From contig OX344751.2 in assembly GCA_947034885.2 (NCBI GenBank), positions 46,591,082 through 46,655,081 on the forward strand: a stretch of DNA of 64,000 nt, in the 5' to 3' direction. The translations under genes and the position numbers were made by a program. The notes under the pieces are model-generated. The model did no database searches, was not told the origin of the DNA, and worked only from the letters and a program-made list of their open reading frames with translations. This document shows positions 23,600 to 36,199 of this stretch, one piece after another; the first letter of the stretch is position 1, and the number at the start of each line of letters is the position of its first letter. The stretch is from Thuidium tamariscinum. Taxonomy: Eukaryota > Streptophyta > Bryopsida > Hypnales > Thuidiaceae.

Positions 23600-24850
23600 A
23601 CAGTGAGTGCTCATGGAATACAATAAACCTGTGTGCCGTAGCCAACACATCAGTTATCATCAATTTGTCGAAGGACACTTCTCCGTCCAGTAACTCCGGA
23701 ACAGTTACAAAGAACTGCTCATAAGCATGACGAATTTGTGCTGGAGCTATATTGGACAAGAGGGTCATTTTGTCACCAGATCACACAACATGGCACAATT
23801 GCAAGAGCTAAAATAAGTTCCAAAATTTCTTAAACAGTTGAAATGACATAAGAATTACGACTTAAATACCACAACAAAAATGCCAACACATTAGAGTACA
23901 ACCAGAAGGTCTAAGCAGATTCTCACGAATTTCAGGTGAAATCAACGCAAATACTGGAACACCCTCGTCCTAAGGGGACACAGTCTTTGAGCCAATTTGG
24001 AGAAGCCGACAGTAGCAACTCCGATCCTGTTTTTGAACCAGATCATTTATCATCTTAGCCATGGGTAAACTTCCTATGTGAGCAAGGAATTTGGTTTCCA
24101 ACACATCATCCAAGAAACTTGAAACATCGAAGTCAGTCCTCAAGTCCTCAAGCCTAAACCTAATAATGCAGTCGGGTCCCAGTAACCTACCACTACTTTC
24201 ACCACAAATTAGCAAAACTTATTTCAAGCATCTAATCCATCAATAGCTGTCGGGGGCAACTTAGCCAACAGATTGAAAATTCCGAATCAACCGCCAATCT
24301 CATATACAACAATTTGAATGTAACGATCCAAATCTACAACAATGTTGACGATCCGAGAAGGAAACAATGATCAAGCCTTCAAGAGCCAGCTAAAACTCCA
24401 GCATTCACAATCCTGAATCCACACACTTCACAATTCATGCAATTTTGCAGCTCACGACAGAAAAACAGAACCACACTACACTCTTTCCCAACTTCAGAGC
24501 TACAGAATTGTCATGGTGCTGTCAAAATTCCAATCACGATTGCACCACTTCAATCACAAGAACCAAGAATAGAGTAAGACCAAATCACAGCATTCAAATT
24601 AGCCCCAACTACACCAAAATGTTGACGACGATCCTTACATCAGGATCAAAGAAGCGAAAGCACGCTAAGTCTCCAGCAATCCTACTCATCAGGCCACAGA
24701 ACTTTACAATTCACGCATCAACGTCGACATCACGACAGGTGTCCGAATCGAATTGAACTCTGTTTTCAAATTCAGAGCAACAAATCGACACAATTCAGTA
24801 GTGAAATCGAAGCAGGGGAGTAAGGGTAATTGCGCAGCCATGGAAAAAAA
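23600..24850 (-). pseudogene. Probable 5' part of the helicase pseudogene
   Basis: At 23774-23610 the minus strand reads AYEQFFVTVPELLDGEVSF, which resembles the N-terminal region of plant ASCC3-like helicases. At 24215-23970 is an open frame containing RFRLEDLRTDFDVSSFLDD. A minus-strand ATG near 24841 opens MAAQLPLL, a possible old start. Composition is intermediate between gene and background. The assignment is by position and weak resemblance only. Confidence 0.4.
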
Positions 24851-25181
24851 GGAAACGCACTTGCATGATCCCCATAGTAACCAGAGGACTAGCTCTTACG
24901 GAGTATCATTTAGTCAATCGAAACCTCCGATGGTATATCGCCACCAATCGCCATCAAAATTGAATGGAGGCTCTGCTGCCTTGCAGCACTGCTTACGTAG
25001 CTTAGCTTACTGCCGAAATAAGCTTAAACTCTTGGAGCTCAAGGGCTTTAAGCCAGGAACGTTTGGACAAGAAGTTAGTCTGTACAGACATCGAAAGCAG
25101 TTTTTCATCCATGTTTTGCTTGTTCACCTTTCATGGAGGGTTATAAAGAGCAAGGTGAACCACCTATACTCGGTCACTTAA

Positions 25182-27609
25182 GCAATTCTAGAACAAATCA
25201 TGAGGAATATGAGGCTATGCAAATTTTTCCCATGTAGCAAGATAGGAAAGATGGGGATTGCAAATTTTTCATAATTTTATTCCTAAAACTGAAATTACTA
25301 TGATTTTTGGAAGCCAAAAAGTGCTTTGAACCCATAGCCAATGTTTAGAGTCTTCTAATTCAGATCATAGCCGAGATTACTTTCCCAATCGGTACTTCCC
25401 ACACACTTTATGACAATTTGGGACATGTGTCATGACCTTATTAGTTCCAACCTTGAAAATAGGAGAAAAGTACAATCCAAACTTTGATTGTAAATCTCTT
25501 CTAGCCTTGGTTGGAAATAGCCACATCCTATAGGTTGGGTATGGGTCCTTGGTCAGGAATAGGTGGTTTTACCTTAAGTTACCTAATTGAGTCAATTTAT
25601 AGTCTTGCGAGTGTTTGTCTTTACATGAATGAGAAGTTATTAAAAAAAATGGATAACAATTTAATATGCTATTTTTCATGTATTTTGAAAAGTTGTTGTT
25701 CCTTGTTCTAAATTTGAAATTTCTCCAAAAGAAATAGTATTTTTTGAGATTGAGTTGAACTAACAAAATGAAGGTCATCTATTCTAGATTATTCTCCAAT
25801 TGGAATTTTGAAAAAACTTGTAATTTTGAATATTTTATTGCAATTAGAACTTTGGATGTATTTTCAATGTCTCCTAGATTTTAATTGTAGAATGAGATGG
25901 AAATTAAGTTTACACCATAATGTTTGCCACTATAATGTACACACATGGTGAAGTTTTCAGATTTTTTGAGATAATTTCCTATTTGATATGATTTTTCTTC
26001 ACTATTTCTTTAGAAGTACTCAAAAAAATCAATTTTCTTCAAAAAAAAATCTAAATTTTTTGGAAAGTATAGAAGACATATAATTTCATCTCTAAAAAAT
26101 AAATATAAATTTTTTAATACATATCTAGTCCCGAGATGGCAACAATTGAGTGATGGACAAAGGGGCTTCTCCAATGGTTATAGGTCGTCATTTAAGGGTT
26201 AAGACTTGAAGGTTGGCAGAAAGATGATGATAGAAACCTCTATGGCCTAATGGGAGCCAACACATTCCTAATTACACACATCTTGGGAGAATAGGGTGCT
26301 CTATTTCCGTGTAGCTAGAGATGAATAAAAAATCAATTTTAGGGCATTGTAGTTGGGTATAAGATCCTTGTTTTTAAAACCAGCTATTGGTTGAAAATAT
26401 GATGATCTATATGATTAGTATGATTGACAACAATTTATAACATAGACACCTAATATATATATATAGGTACCCAATAACAATAGAAGGTTTCTACAACATA
26501 GACACTTATAACACAAATGTATAGTCTTTTGGCTCATGTGCTTATGATCATAGTCTAAGATAATAGCAACCCTTATGCACTTCTCATTTTTGTGTTTCAT
26601 TTTCTTAGATTTTCCAAGATTGAGTCATTTATAAAGTATTTGATTCAAGTACATTCAATGTTATAAGTGGGCATTGTATTGTCATTTGTATTATTACTAA
26701 TTGTAAGCATTCTTGAGGTTTAGATTTAATTCTTAAAGGCTATTTATTTATTTTAAATATTAGAATGTTTTGTCTAAAGGCATCATATATTGACCTTTAA
26801 AAGTTAAAAATCATAAATATGCAAGGAAGTATAAGGTTTGTATTTTACATAAGTTCTTTATTTGAATATGATTTTAGGTATTTTTGAAGAGGTATTTGTT
26901 TTTTAGATCAATTAGTTAGAGTTAGATTTTTTTTTTTAAATGAAAAGATGTCCAAGGCATCTTTTCTACAATAAAGAAACATTTTTCAAACCTCTTTACC
27001 ATATTTTGATCATTTATAAATTCCTTTATCTCACTTTTAGAGGTGAAATTAAAAATAGTGAGTGTCAAATTAATTATAGACATTCTAATTACTTTCTTTG
27101 AAAATTCATATTTTTTATTTTTTATTTTCGCTCTAAAAAAATATTTGAAATTTCTCATAGTAGATGTTAAATGTTCTCTACACTTAGTGTATTACATACA
27201 AATGTAAAATAGATATCTATTGTTGCCAAAGATTGGTTGATTATTAAAATAAAGCCATCTATAAAATATTTTCATAGACTTTTCATTTGAATATTTTTTG
27301 TAAGAGAGTAGATTGATTCTTCAAGAAAATTTGTATAACAATGTATATAGTAGTTTTAAAACATATACGCTTTCAAGTCTATGGTCACACTCACAAGTGA
27401 AAATTACATTGAACACTAAAAGGGCTAGTTACATAATTAGTCACCAAGTTTGATTAAGGTAATTACAATAGCTATAATTTTCTACAATTGATTTTGTATA
27501 ATACTTGGAACGAACAACCTCTTCATGAAAATTGAGGTTGATTTTGGATACACCTATTTACCATTGTATTGACTAAAAAAAAAGTCACAAGTGTTTGGAT
27601 TGAAAATGT
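25182..27609. other. AT-rich interval without recognised genes
   Basis: No recognisable coding sequence or element ends. A short (TA)n-like run lies near 26455-26465. Confidence 0.45.
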
Positions 27610-27876
27610 CTAAGGATGATTGCAAGAAACACTTGTCCTATTTTGTAGCACACAATGTGTGCTGATTTCTTTTTGGTCATAACTTTTTTGTTTTGGCTTC
27701 AAATGATTCAAGATTTATAGAAAAGGTACTCATAATTTTTTCATAATTTTCAAAAATAATTTACTATCCAAAAATAGACCCCGATTGAATGTCACACTTT
27801 GTAGTTTAGAGGTTTTTAGTACTAAGGAGTACCTTTTTTTGCTGATTTTGAGATGAAACTTTTGGATTAGATCATA

Positions 27877-28233
27877 AGAGGATTTTCAGCTCTTGTACAA
27901 GACTGCGAGTTGCCAAACGCTGGGAACTCACTGGGAACTCTGGGAACGCGATGCTGATGTGGTCGAGCGACTGCCACATCAAAAAATACTAATTTTTGAT
28001 TAATTTTAATTAAATATTAAATATTTTAAAAATATTTTTTTGAAAAAAAAATATTTTTTTTTAAATCATTTTTTTGCTCTTCAGTACATTCTGAAGTTTT
28101 TTGGAAAAAAAAAATTTTAATTTTTTTTTTTCAAAATTCAAAAATTCAGACCAGCAGGGGGCTGGTCTGCAGCAGTGGGAACAATTTCGGGGAACACCCC
28201 AGAAACGGTCTTCTGGGGGCCCAAAAATCCTCT
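27877..28233. mobile_element. Short TIR element (TA family iii), copy 2, nested in copy B
   Basis: TA|AGAGGATTTT on the left and AAAATCCTCT|TA on the right. The core is a long A/T-tract block. Internal hairpins GATGTGGTCG...CCACATC and ACCAGCAGGGGGCTGGT match those in copies at 10073 and 40716. No coding capacity. Confidence 0.75.
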
Positions 28234-28659
28234 TATGTGGTCTTCTAGTAGATTTATAGCTTTCTAAAGAAGGATTTTTAAAAATAGTTAATTTTATGTG
28301 GTATAGAAGTCTACAAAGTGAGCTTCTTTCCAATGATGCTAGTTTGTGAGCCTAAAAGCATGAGCTTGCGAGCAGTGAGCATAGGTTTTGTGAGCCTAGA
28401 GAATTCACCAAAAAAAACTGTGAATTTTTTAAGCCAAGAGAAAAAAAAATGAAGTCATTTAAAAAAAAATCTATTTATAGTAAAATTTTAGCTTTATGGC
28501 CATGAACCTATGACCGTGGACCTATGACCGTGGAAATGTGGTTAATGTATTTTAAAATTTTGAACCCTACTATCTCTAAAGGGCCTCTCAATACCTTCCA
28601 AAAAAAATTTTGAATTTTTGAAATTTTTTTTGAGGTTCAAAATCCAGAATCTAACAAGG

Positions 28660-28945
28660 CGTTTTTGAGGGTGATGGAGTCGTGAAAAAAAAAAAAAAAA
28701 AAAAGTTTTTTTTTTTTTTTTTTTTCCGACTTTATCACCCTGAAATTGATCTCTTGGTACCGAGAGAAGGTTTTCGAGGGTGAAAAGTTGCAACAAAAAT
28801 GAACTAGTAACAAAGTCGGAAAAAAAGAAAAAAAAGTTGAAAAACAATGAAAAAAAAAGTTCTGAGAGCTCCAATGCCCTCTACCTCCAAACCCCTTTCA
28901 ATAGCAAGAGGGATTTTAGAGGGTGATGGAGTTGCAAAAAAAATT
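28660..28945 (+). repeat. Imperfect repeats of a GAGGGTGATGGAGT module
   Basis: TTTTTGAGGGTGATGGAGTCG (from about 28661), TTTTCGAGGGTGAAAAGTTGC (about 28771) and TTTTAGAGGGTGATGGAGTTG (about 28915) are successive degenerate copies spaced 110-150 bp apart. Confidence 0.6.
28668..28740. repeat. A20/T20 homopolymer hairpin with paired flanks
   Basis: GGGTGATGGAGTCGTG is followed by 20 A (28685-28704), one G, 20 T (28706-28725) and then CCGACTTTATCACCC. Both the homopolymers and their flanks pair, giving a long hairpin with almost no loop. Confidence 0.8.
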
Positions 28946-29554
28946 TGAAAAATAAAAAAAGGACTGAAAAAAAATTGAAAAAAATTGAAATTTTTTTTTT
29001 TGAAAGTCACAAATTTCAAATCTCATGAGGGGGATACTAGATATAAAAATCCAAAATTCTTAAAGCACGATAATAGGTCCATGCCCTAAAAATCACTAAA
29101 AATTTCACCAAAAATTCTAGGCTCACAAGCTCATAGGCTCATGGGCTCACGCTCACAGGCTCACAAAATAGCATCCCCGGCTTCTTTCTACTTGTATTTT
29201 GAAACATATAAAATGTTATTTTAGTGGGATCTTTTGGTGAATGACCATCTTCATAGAGTTGTTGCAAATTTCCACTTTTTTTTTAAATTTATTTATTTTT
29301 AATAATTTTTCCTAATTAAAACATGAAGGTAGGTATTTTCTTAAGGTTTGGCACTTTTCAAGTTCTCCTACTTAGAGAATAATTTTATGCAATTCCTTTT
29401 GTAGGTACCTTTGTCTTAAAAATTTATACATAAGTCATCTTTTTTTTAAAATTAAAAATTACTTTTCTAATTTTAAAGTACTCTAGAAAATATCACAAGT
29501 ACCGAGTTGCAAAATGCAACAAATAATACATGTGTTTCTTGCAATCACCCCTAA

Positions 29555-32329
29555 GGCTCATTTTCAAATTATAAACTAATTTTCACTCATTGTATTGTAA
29601 CCTAAATGATACTTACAATATCAAATAGTTCAATAGATTGACCACAACTAGCTTAAAACATCACTTGGGTCACAAACAGTCTAATACTACACATGCCAAG
29701 CACACACAACATGAGTTTGCATTTCATTTTCATTCTACTAAGTCCCATTCACCAAAACTACTTGGACACACTCCTTTTGTGACACCAGGTATGTCACTTA
29801 GTTAGTAGCATAGGGTGAAACTTCTATCTTATTGTACAAGGATCCATGGTGACACTATTAATTACAATCCTAACTGTTGTTGAATGTCACCTCACTGCAT
29901 GCGAGCCCATTTTATATTTGTTATTTTGAAACCATGTCTAATCGACACTCACAACTTAAGACACATCCAAAGAGGACTAGCAAGGAGCATAACTCTATCC
30001 AACCGGTGCCACATGACACACATATAAGTTTTCTATGGTGCTTTGGAGCGGTGGTGAGGTTACATCACCAACCTTGAATCATTAGAATTCACCAAGGCTT
30101 CAAAAAAAAGAGTGAAGATGGAGACCAACCCCTCCTATAGTACTATGTGTGGTCTTTAGCAAAAAAAAAGTGTATAATGAAAGAACTCCTTAAATCCACT
30201 TAGATTTTAGAAGAAAGTTTTAAATTTAACACACAAATCCATTTAACATTTATGCAATGTGTAGATGTTGATAAACTGCTTACTAATTCCATTTAAACCA
30301 ATTATCAAAAAGTTATGGCCCTCCAAAAATTTGGGTTCACTAGGGGTAGGAGGCATCATGCCTTCACCATGGCCTTTCTTTTGGCCATAAATTTTGTCTC
30401 ATGGCTTAGAACCTCATAATTCTTGTCATTCAATCTTTTTTGTATTTGTAGCTTTCTAACAATATGCTACATGCCATACTTCCTTGAAGTGTTAATTGGA
30501 AAACCTTTACGCCTAGCCCTTAAGTGTTTAGCACCATTGTGGCACAATCAACTTTGAATAGCCATAACTAATAGCCTACAAGTTCAAATCACACATTCTT
30601 TAGAGTGTTGGAAGCATCTTCTCAAGAATTTTTCAAGCATGTATAACACATATTCAAATTATTTAAATTCAAGGCACTATTGTACTATGTTTGCTCAAAA
30701 GTCTATCATTTTTCCTTCTTAGACTATTGCAAGGCTTAAAAAGTCACCTTCAAGGTCCCTCCTTGCTCACCAAGGTACTCGGGCATTCCAAAAAAGTAGA
30801 GATATGACACATTGCCAAAAGGTCCATTGTTGGGCTCTTCAATGTTTTAATTTTATTTGAAAATAAAACCAAATCCATTGACTATAAGCTATATAATATA
30901 ATTGAATTTGGATATTAAAGATGGAGAATGACATGGGTTTATTCAAGAAGTAAAAAATTCCACTCTATAGTGCCCTCTACCACTATAAAAAACAAAAAAA
31001 ATTCATAAAAAAAGGCAACTTTGGCACTAATGGCACATTGAGTGAAAATCTCAATTACAATTGTGGAATGGCTTAAAGATGATATTATGATGAGCTATAG
31101 TCAAAGCCATACTAACATGACCAATATTAATTTGAATCAAAATGCAAATTTTGGCAAGAATTCATGGCTTTTTTTTTATAGAGAATGTGATTGTTTTGGA
31201 TGCATTAGAGAAGAGTGATCAAACCACAACAGAATCCTATGTGGGCTTCAAGGCATGATAGCAAGGGCAAAGAGCCCTTTCAACCTTTTATACCATGAAT
31301 GATGATAGTGATGATTGTCCATGAATGTTGAAGTTATACATAGGATAGAGGTTTATTATGAGAAATGACATTCTTACTATTCCCATGGCTTGATATGTTA
31401 TTTTTTTTAAAGAAGTTTCTAATTCACATTGAGTAGTTTACAATGCCAATTTGGATGCTTAGGACCATTTTTGCTTTAAAGAGAATGCCAAATTTCCACC
31501 CATTTTTTTGGAGTACATTGTGATGAAAAATTTGGTCCCTTTGGAACAACATAAGATACCGTCTATAATGTGAAAATTAATTGAAAATTAGAGAAGTGTA
31601 GACATACCAAGGATTAAAAAGGATTTGTGTTACTGCAATTGTTGCTTTGTAAATTAAGAGGATACTTATGTGCCCTATCTTGTTGCCACAACCATCAATA
31701 TGTCAAAAATATGGCTATGCCCTCCTCATAATTTCCTTGAATAAATAAATAAGTAATGTAATTTTTTTTTAAATTCATAAAAGCTTCAATATACAATAAA
31801 TATCACATTGTCTACCCAAACACCATGTAACAAAGTCCATGCATCCCTCTTCACCATGAACATTTTGATGGTACCAAAGATACAATTCAATGACGCTCAA
31901 AGATTTCAACGTAGCAAAGAAACAAAACAAAACAACCTCACTTAACCCTTAAAAGTCAAGGAAAATGATTTGTGACCAATGGATAACAAAGAATCTTTCT
32001 AGTAGGACACAAGTGCAACTACTCACCTTCAAAACTTAGGTAAAAAAGAAAGATATTCCACATTACTTTGATTTCTAATGAATGCTTTTGAAATTTTGTA
32101 AACCAATGACTCTCATGGTATCAAAATGAATGATTTCCACAATCCCCAATTTCTCCTTTCAACATTAACCCTTGAACATAAACACAAACGTCTTGCATTT
32201 GATGGATGATAGAGATCTCATAAGCATAGGAAAAAAATGCAACTATTCAACTCCAAAAGTTTGAGTAAGAAGGAGAGATCTTATACAAAGCTTTGACCTC
32301 CAACGACTGCTTTTGAATTTTTTTTAAAG
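29555..32329. other. AT-rich interval without recognised genes
   Basis: No domain, TIR pair or intact frame was recognised. Confidence 0.45.
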
Positions 32330-33894
32330 TACTCATTCCCAGGGTATGAAAATGAATGATTTCATAGTCACCAATCCATCCTCCAAGGGAAAAAGGTATG
32401 GATAACTAAAACACAGCGAAGAAGAACCCAAGGACTGGTGCCTTTGGAGAAGAGACAGACATTGCCTCTGCCAATAAATGCAGGATATGGGCATTTGCTT
32501 TCCTTCAACCCACACGCAATGACCAGTGGCAAAATCACCGAGGAAATGGAAACAACTAAGAAACAAGCTCCTCAAGCGACTAACACCATCCAGTCTATTC
32601 ACTCCCCTGATCCCCTCTGCAGGAGATATGACTATTAGGCTGTTCAAATATTCACATGTTCATATAATCTTGTTGGGAAGCGAAAGCATGTTCCAATGCC
32701 CCAAAGAACATAGGATTTGGATACAGTATGCAAAAATCATTAAGAGCCAGAATCTGTTTCTGAATGCACCACCAACAGTCTGCCAACATAACTGACATTC
32801 GAAATGTACAGACCGTAGATGGCACTCTCAGGTCACTTGCACCTTTGGGAATACCTACATCAGAGGACGAACACACCTAAGAATGGGGAAGACCAACGCC
32901 ATAAAACAGTACTGTAGTGAACTCTCTGAGAAGAGCGAGAGGCTATGAGCACAGTCTGCAATACCCAAATGGTTCATGTCGTGGACGCAATTACAGAACA
33001 CACACGGATGTTACGTATCAGACCCTCCCATGGTACACGTTTGTAAAATCAACCACAGCACCATAAAATCTCCCAAAGCACACACTCCAAATGCAAAGCT
33101 CGGATGCAAGCCGTTCTACAACAGCTTGCCCACCTGGGACATTCAACATAGCCCACCACAAACCCAAAATACTGGATGTACGACCGTTCAGAGAAGTCAC
33201 GCCTGGGTCAATCCCTCAAAAAATCAAAAACCTAATGTCTGACGACCTTGGATCGTATGGGAAGATACGAACTGTAGGTTTAAAAACAGTCCACCAAAAC
33301 GCCCTATTCCAGCGGAGAGGTTATCCCGATTACTGATATCCGGGTCACAAAAAAAGCAACACCAAAAGTTCTGCAGCTCAATTGGAGGAAAGATGGAACG
33401 ACAAACGAACGATGCATTCGGGGGTAACAAGCACTAAGATCTTAGTGTCCAGAGTTCCTGAAGTAAGTCCGCAGTCCACCAGACACGAGGCGTGAGCGAG
33501 TAAGCTCCACGACCGCTAACCCTAATAACTTGACGGAGACACGGCGGAGGTTACAACGCTACTAGGAGTGAGTGCAGTCCGTCTAGAGCAGTTCAGGAGA
33601 CAATGCCAGTGCATACAGTGCGGTTCAATCAAACGCCGCAGTATTCACTTCACGCTTGCGAGTGATATACGGCGAGTAGTGATTTAGGGTTCCGAGGACA
33701 GTCAATTCCGACTTCCAAGGGATTCAACCTGAGAATCTTATCAATTGAGAGATTAAATGGTGCTCCCTGTCTAGATCACCTCGATGCTATCTACAGGCCG
33801 TGCTACCCTCACCTCTGCAGCCCCACTACGAATTGCACACAGTGGATTTCTGAGAGACGGACACAGGCAACAGGCAATCTGAGTGTTCTCCACG
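32330..33894. other. Moderate-GC interval downstream of the RanBPM gene
   Basis: GC content rises from about 32330 toward the gene at 33895. It probably contains the 3' untranslated region and decayed sequence. Overlapping open frames on both strands (66-104 codons) have no recognised motif. No clear minus-strand AATAAA was seen close to the stop codon. Confidence 0.4.
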
Positions 33895-35298
33895 CTACCA
33901 ACCCCCGTCTTTGCCGCCCTGCAATATGCGATGCAATCGGAACACCTCACCTTGGCCCCCGTTCAAGAACCGCTTCTCGACATGGCAAGCGGTCAGCTGT
34001 CGGAGGAGCTTTTCCAAAGCAGATTGAGGAGGTTTACCGTTCTTACTCGCGACCGGAATGGAGGGATTGGTGCCCAACACAAAAGCATTCACTGCATCGG
34101 CCACCACCTCGCGCTGAGCAAACTGCAGAAGATAAGCAATCGGAGAATCTTGCGGGCGCTCGTAAGCCAGTAATGCTAAACAATCGTGTAGCAGAAGGTC
34201 CTGGTCTCGGCACTTCCCGAAAAACGATGCCAGCTTCTTGCGCGCGAGAGTCACCGCGTCCTCCACTTGCCCTGTCCTCACCAATTCGATGAATTTCTGG
34301 CAGTGCAGGAGAAACGTGACGGTAGAGAACGGGTCCTCCTTCACCTGTGGATACCATTCCTGAAGGCTGGTGATGACGCGATCCACATTGCCCTCCCGGA
34401 TCAACCGCCGCAACAGATTCCGTTGCTCCAATGCGTACATGTCATCATTGTCGCACGACGCCATCGCGCCATTCGCTTCCTGCTTGGGAAGGAATGGGAC
34501 GGAATCCACGCTGCCGTCCGCGTTTGCAGCCCCACACGCGGCATCGAATGCAGTCAGAGTATCATTGTACCCATAGTGGAGTAGAAAGGCCCGCACAATG
34601 CTATGACTGGCCGCAGGGGGAAGCTGCAAATCCTCCACCGCACGTTGCCTGCGACCCCGCTCTTCTAACACCATCGTCTCCACATCGAACATGAACTTGC
34701 GCTGTCCAAAATTGACCTCCACTTTCTCGTTGGGGCTGTGCAGACCGATCGTCGGATACAGCAGCGCCTTCACGTCCTTGTAGATGCCCGGCAGAATCTT
34801 GCCGTTGCGCGTGAAGAAGATCTCCTGCGCGGCGTAATTGATGCCGGCGCCCACCGTGTCGCCCGTGGTAAAACCCTGCGCGTAGGGCTCGCCCCGCCCC
34901 TGCCCATGGTACAGCTTGCCGTCGTCGCCGTGGTAGCCATAACTGTTCACCTCCCACCCCGGCTGCCGCGAATTCTTGAAATACTCATCCGTGAACCCTA
35001 TGGTGGTGCACCCCTTCTGCCCGCGGTCCTTGACCGTCATCTCGAAGTAGTAGAGCAGCCGCCGGCACGGCGCAGGCCGGTTCGCCTGGATGGCGCCCAC
35101 GTCGTTGCCGTGGCGACTATCGCCATTGTAGCGCGCCGTCAGCTTGTCCGTGGACACCACCAGATACGAGCTGCAAGTATTCGTGTTCAAATGCGTCGGC
35201 TCCTCCTCCACGTCGTCTTCCTCATCCGGGGCCGCCCGAAACATCACACTGGAACGACTCCGCGCCGGCTTCTCGAACGGACTCAACTTCCCCCTCAT
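33895..35298 (-). CDS. RanBPM: RanBPM/GID1-like CTLH-complex subunit (SPRY-LisH-CTLH-CRA), 467 aa, single exon
   Basis: Domains in order, numbering from the chosen Met: acidic N-terminus (DEEDDVEEE, about 25-33), SPRY about 75-205 with GWEVNSYGYHGDDG and GDTVGAGINY, LisH about 231-256 (SIVRAFLLHYGYNDTLTAF), CTLH about 290-350 (RNLLRRLIREGNVDRVI), CRA about 356-450. Family members scaffold the CTLH/GID E3 ubiquitin ligase: SPRY binds substrates or adaptors, and the other domains hold the subunits together. The start is the first in-frame ATG (35298). The frame stays open upstream to a TAG at 35476 but has no ATG, so any longer N-terminus would need a non-AUG start or an unseen exon. Length is normal for plant members as I know them. 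There is no intron, whereas flowering-plant relatives are usually interrupted. GC is far above the surroundings. Confidence 0.92.
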   Translation of the reverse strand: MRGKLSPFEKPARSRSSVMFRAAPDEEDDVEEEPTHLNTNTCSSYLVVSTDKLTARYNGDSRHGNDVGAIQANRPAPCRRLLYYFEMTVKDRGQKGCTTIGFTDEYFKNSRQPGWEVNSYGYHGDDGKLYHGQGRGEPYAQGFTTGDTVGAGINYAAQEIFFTRNGKILPGIYKDVKALLYPTIGLHSPNEKVEVNFGQRKFMFDVETMVLEERGRRQRAVEDLQLPPAASHSIVRAFLLHYGYNDTLTAFDAACGAANADGSVDSVPFLPKQEANGAMASCDNDDMYALEQRNLLRRLIREGNVDRVITSLQEWYPQVKEDPFSTVTFLLHCQKFIELVRTGQVEDAVTLARKKLASFFGKCRDQDLLLHDCLALLAYERPQDSPIAYLLQFAQREVVADAVNAFVLGTNPSIPVASKNGKPPQSALEKLLRQLTACHVEKRFLNGGQGEVFRLHRILQGGKDGGW

Positions 35299-35395
35299 CG
35301 GCGACGTCGGCGACGCCGAAGACTCGGGAGACGACGCCAGCTTACCCGTGTCGAGCGATGGTCTCCTTCCCAATGCCGTCCAATGCCTCACTCCG

Positions 35396-35452
35396 TCAAT
35401 TGCCGCCGCCTCCACCGAAACACATCCCAATTCCCACCCGGGCAGGGTACAT
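35396..35452 (-). promoter_or_regulatory. Upstream ORF (18 codons) in the RanBPM leader
   Basis: ATG at 35452 reads MYPARVGIGMCFGGGGGN and stops at 35396, about 100 nt before the main start, in a different frame. If the mRNA begins farther upstream, this would be a uORF that could lower translation of the main frame. Confidence 0.4.
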
Positions 35453-35472
35453 CTCGATCGAACCCGGCCCCG

Positions 35473-35490
35473 CCCCTAACCCTAACCCCT
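35473..35490 (-). promoter_or_regulatory. Telobox-like CCCTAACCCTAACCCC
   Basis: Two CCCTAA units in tandem lie about 180 nt upstream of the RanBPM start. AAACCCTAA-type boxes occur in promoters of plant growth-related genes. The match is short and may be chance. Confidence 0.3.
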
Positions 35491-35866
35491 GCGCGCGTCT
35501 CCCCGCCCACAATTCCGAATCCCGATGTCGCCAGGCCACCGCCGATGCTTCACGCCACCTTCCACCGCATCCTCCGCCGCACGCCAACGCTCCGAAAGGC
35601 CAACATGAAGCAAGCCGACCCGACAAACGCCAAGCGACCCCTCCAATCAAGCCACGAGGCGCAATTCAAATCCAAAACGCATCCCGAAAAGGACTACGCC
35701 AAGACGAGCAGCGCCAGAGCGAGGTGCGATGAGCGATGGCTGTGGCCAGCAAGCGCGGGCGAGGATGGCGAGGATGGTGAAGATGGCGACGAGCAGAAAA
35801 CAGACAGATGCCTGGGATGCGCACTCATCAGCTGCATCGACGACAGTCTCTTTCTGTGAGTCTGCG

Positions 35867-35868
<2 letters not shown>

Positions 35869-35919
<51 letters not shown>
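35869..35919 (+). repeat. (TC)n microsatellite, about 25 units
   Basis: Uninterrupted TC repeats, (GA)n on the RanBPM coding strand, about 570-620 nt upstream of its start. GA/CT tracts are common in plant promoters and leaders and can recruit GAGA-binding proteins. Spurious frames of Ser-Leu or Arg-Glu repeats run through it. Confidence 0.95.
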
Positions 35920-35921
<2 letters not shown>

Positions 35922-36199
35922 CCCCTGAAAGCACGCAGCTGGCAGATGAACGTCCGCATTCGCTCCGTGGGCAGAATTCATCCATCCGGAGGATGATGCT
36001 CCGACATGACGTAAGTTCAAGGCTGCGGGAAATGCGACGCCGTGGTAGCCAAGGCGCTCACTCCGGCAGTCCACCCTGGTGTCCGTGTGTATGGCTGTAT
36101 CATCTACTTTGAAGGGAGAGACCTCTCTACAGGTAGTAACGTAACCCTTGAACGACGGACTGGTGGCCGTGGAAATCATGCATTTTGATTCCATGTGGT

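Larger units (their letters stand above)
27614..29550. mobile_element. TIR element with 4-bp TSD (family ii), copy B, with nested MITE
   Basis: Left end GGATGATTGCAAGAAACAC, right end the complement of GGGTGATTGCAAGAAACAC. CTAA flanks both sides (27610-27613 and 29551-29554). At 1937 bp it is more than twice the size of copies A and C because it carries a family iii MITE (27877-28233) and a GC-mixed block with homopolymer hairpin and tandem repeats (about 28330-29180). Confidence 0.82.

Noticed and set aside
34738-35859. 373-codon plus-strand open frame across the RanBPM locus
   Set aside because: It is the antisense shadow of the GC-rich RanBPM coding strand; its Arg/Pro/Leu-rich product has no domain, while the minus strand has four ordered domains.
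35694-36194. 166-codon minus frame with an Arg-Glu run upstream of RanBPM
   Set aside because: The run is translated (GA)n microsatellite, and the rest has no recognisable feature.
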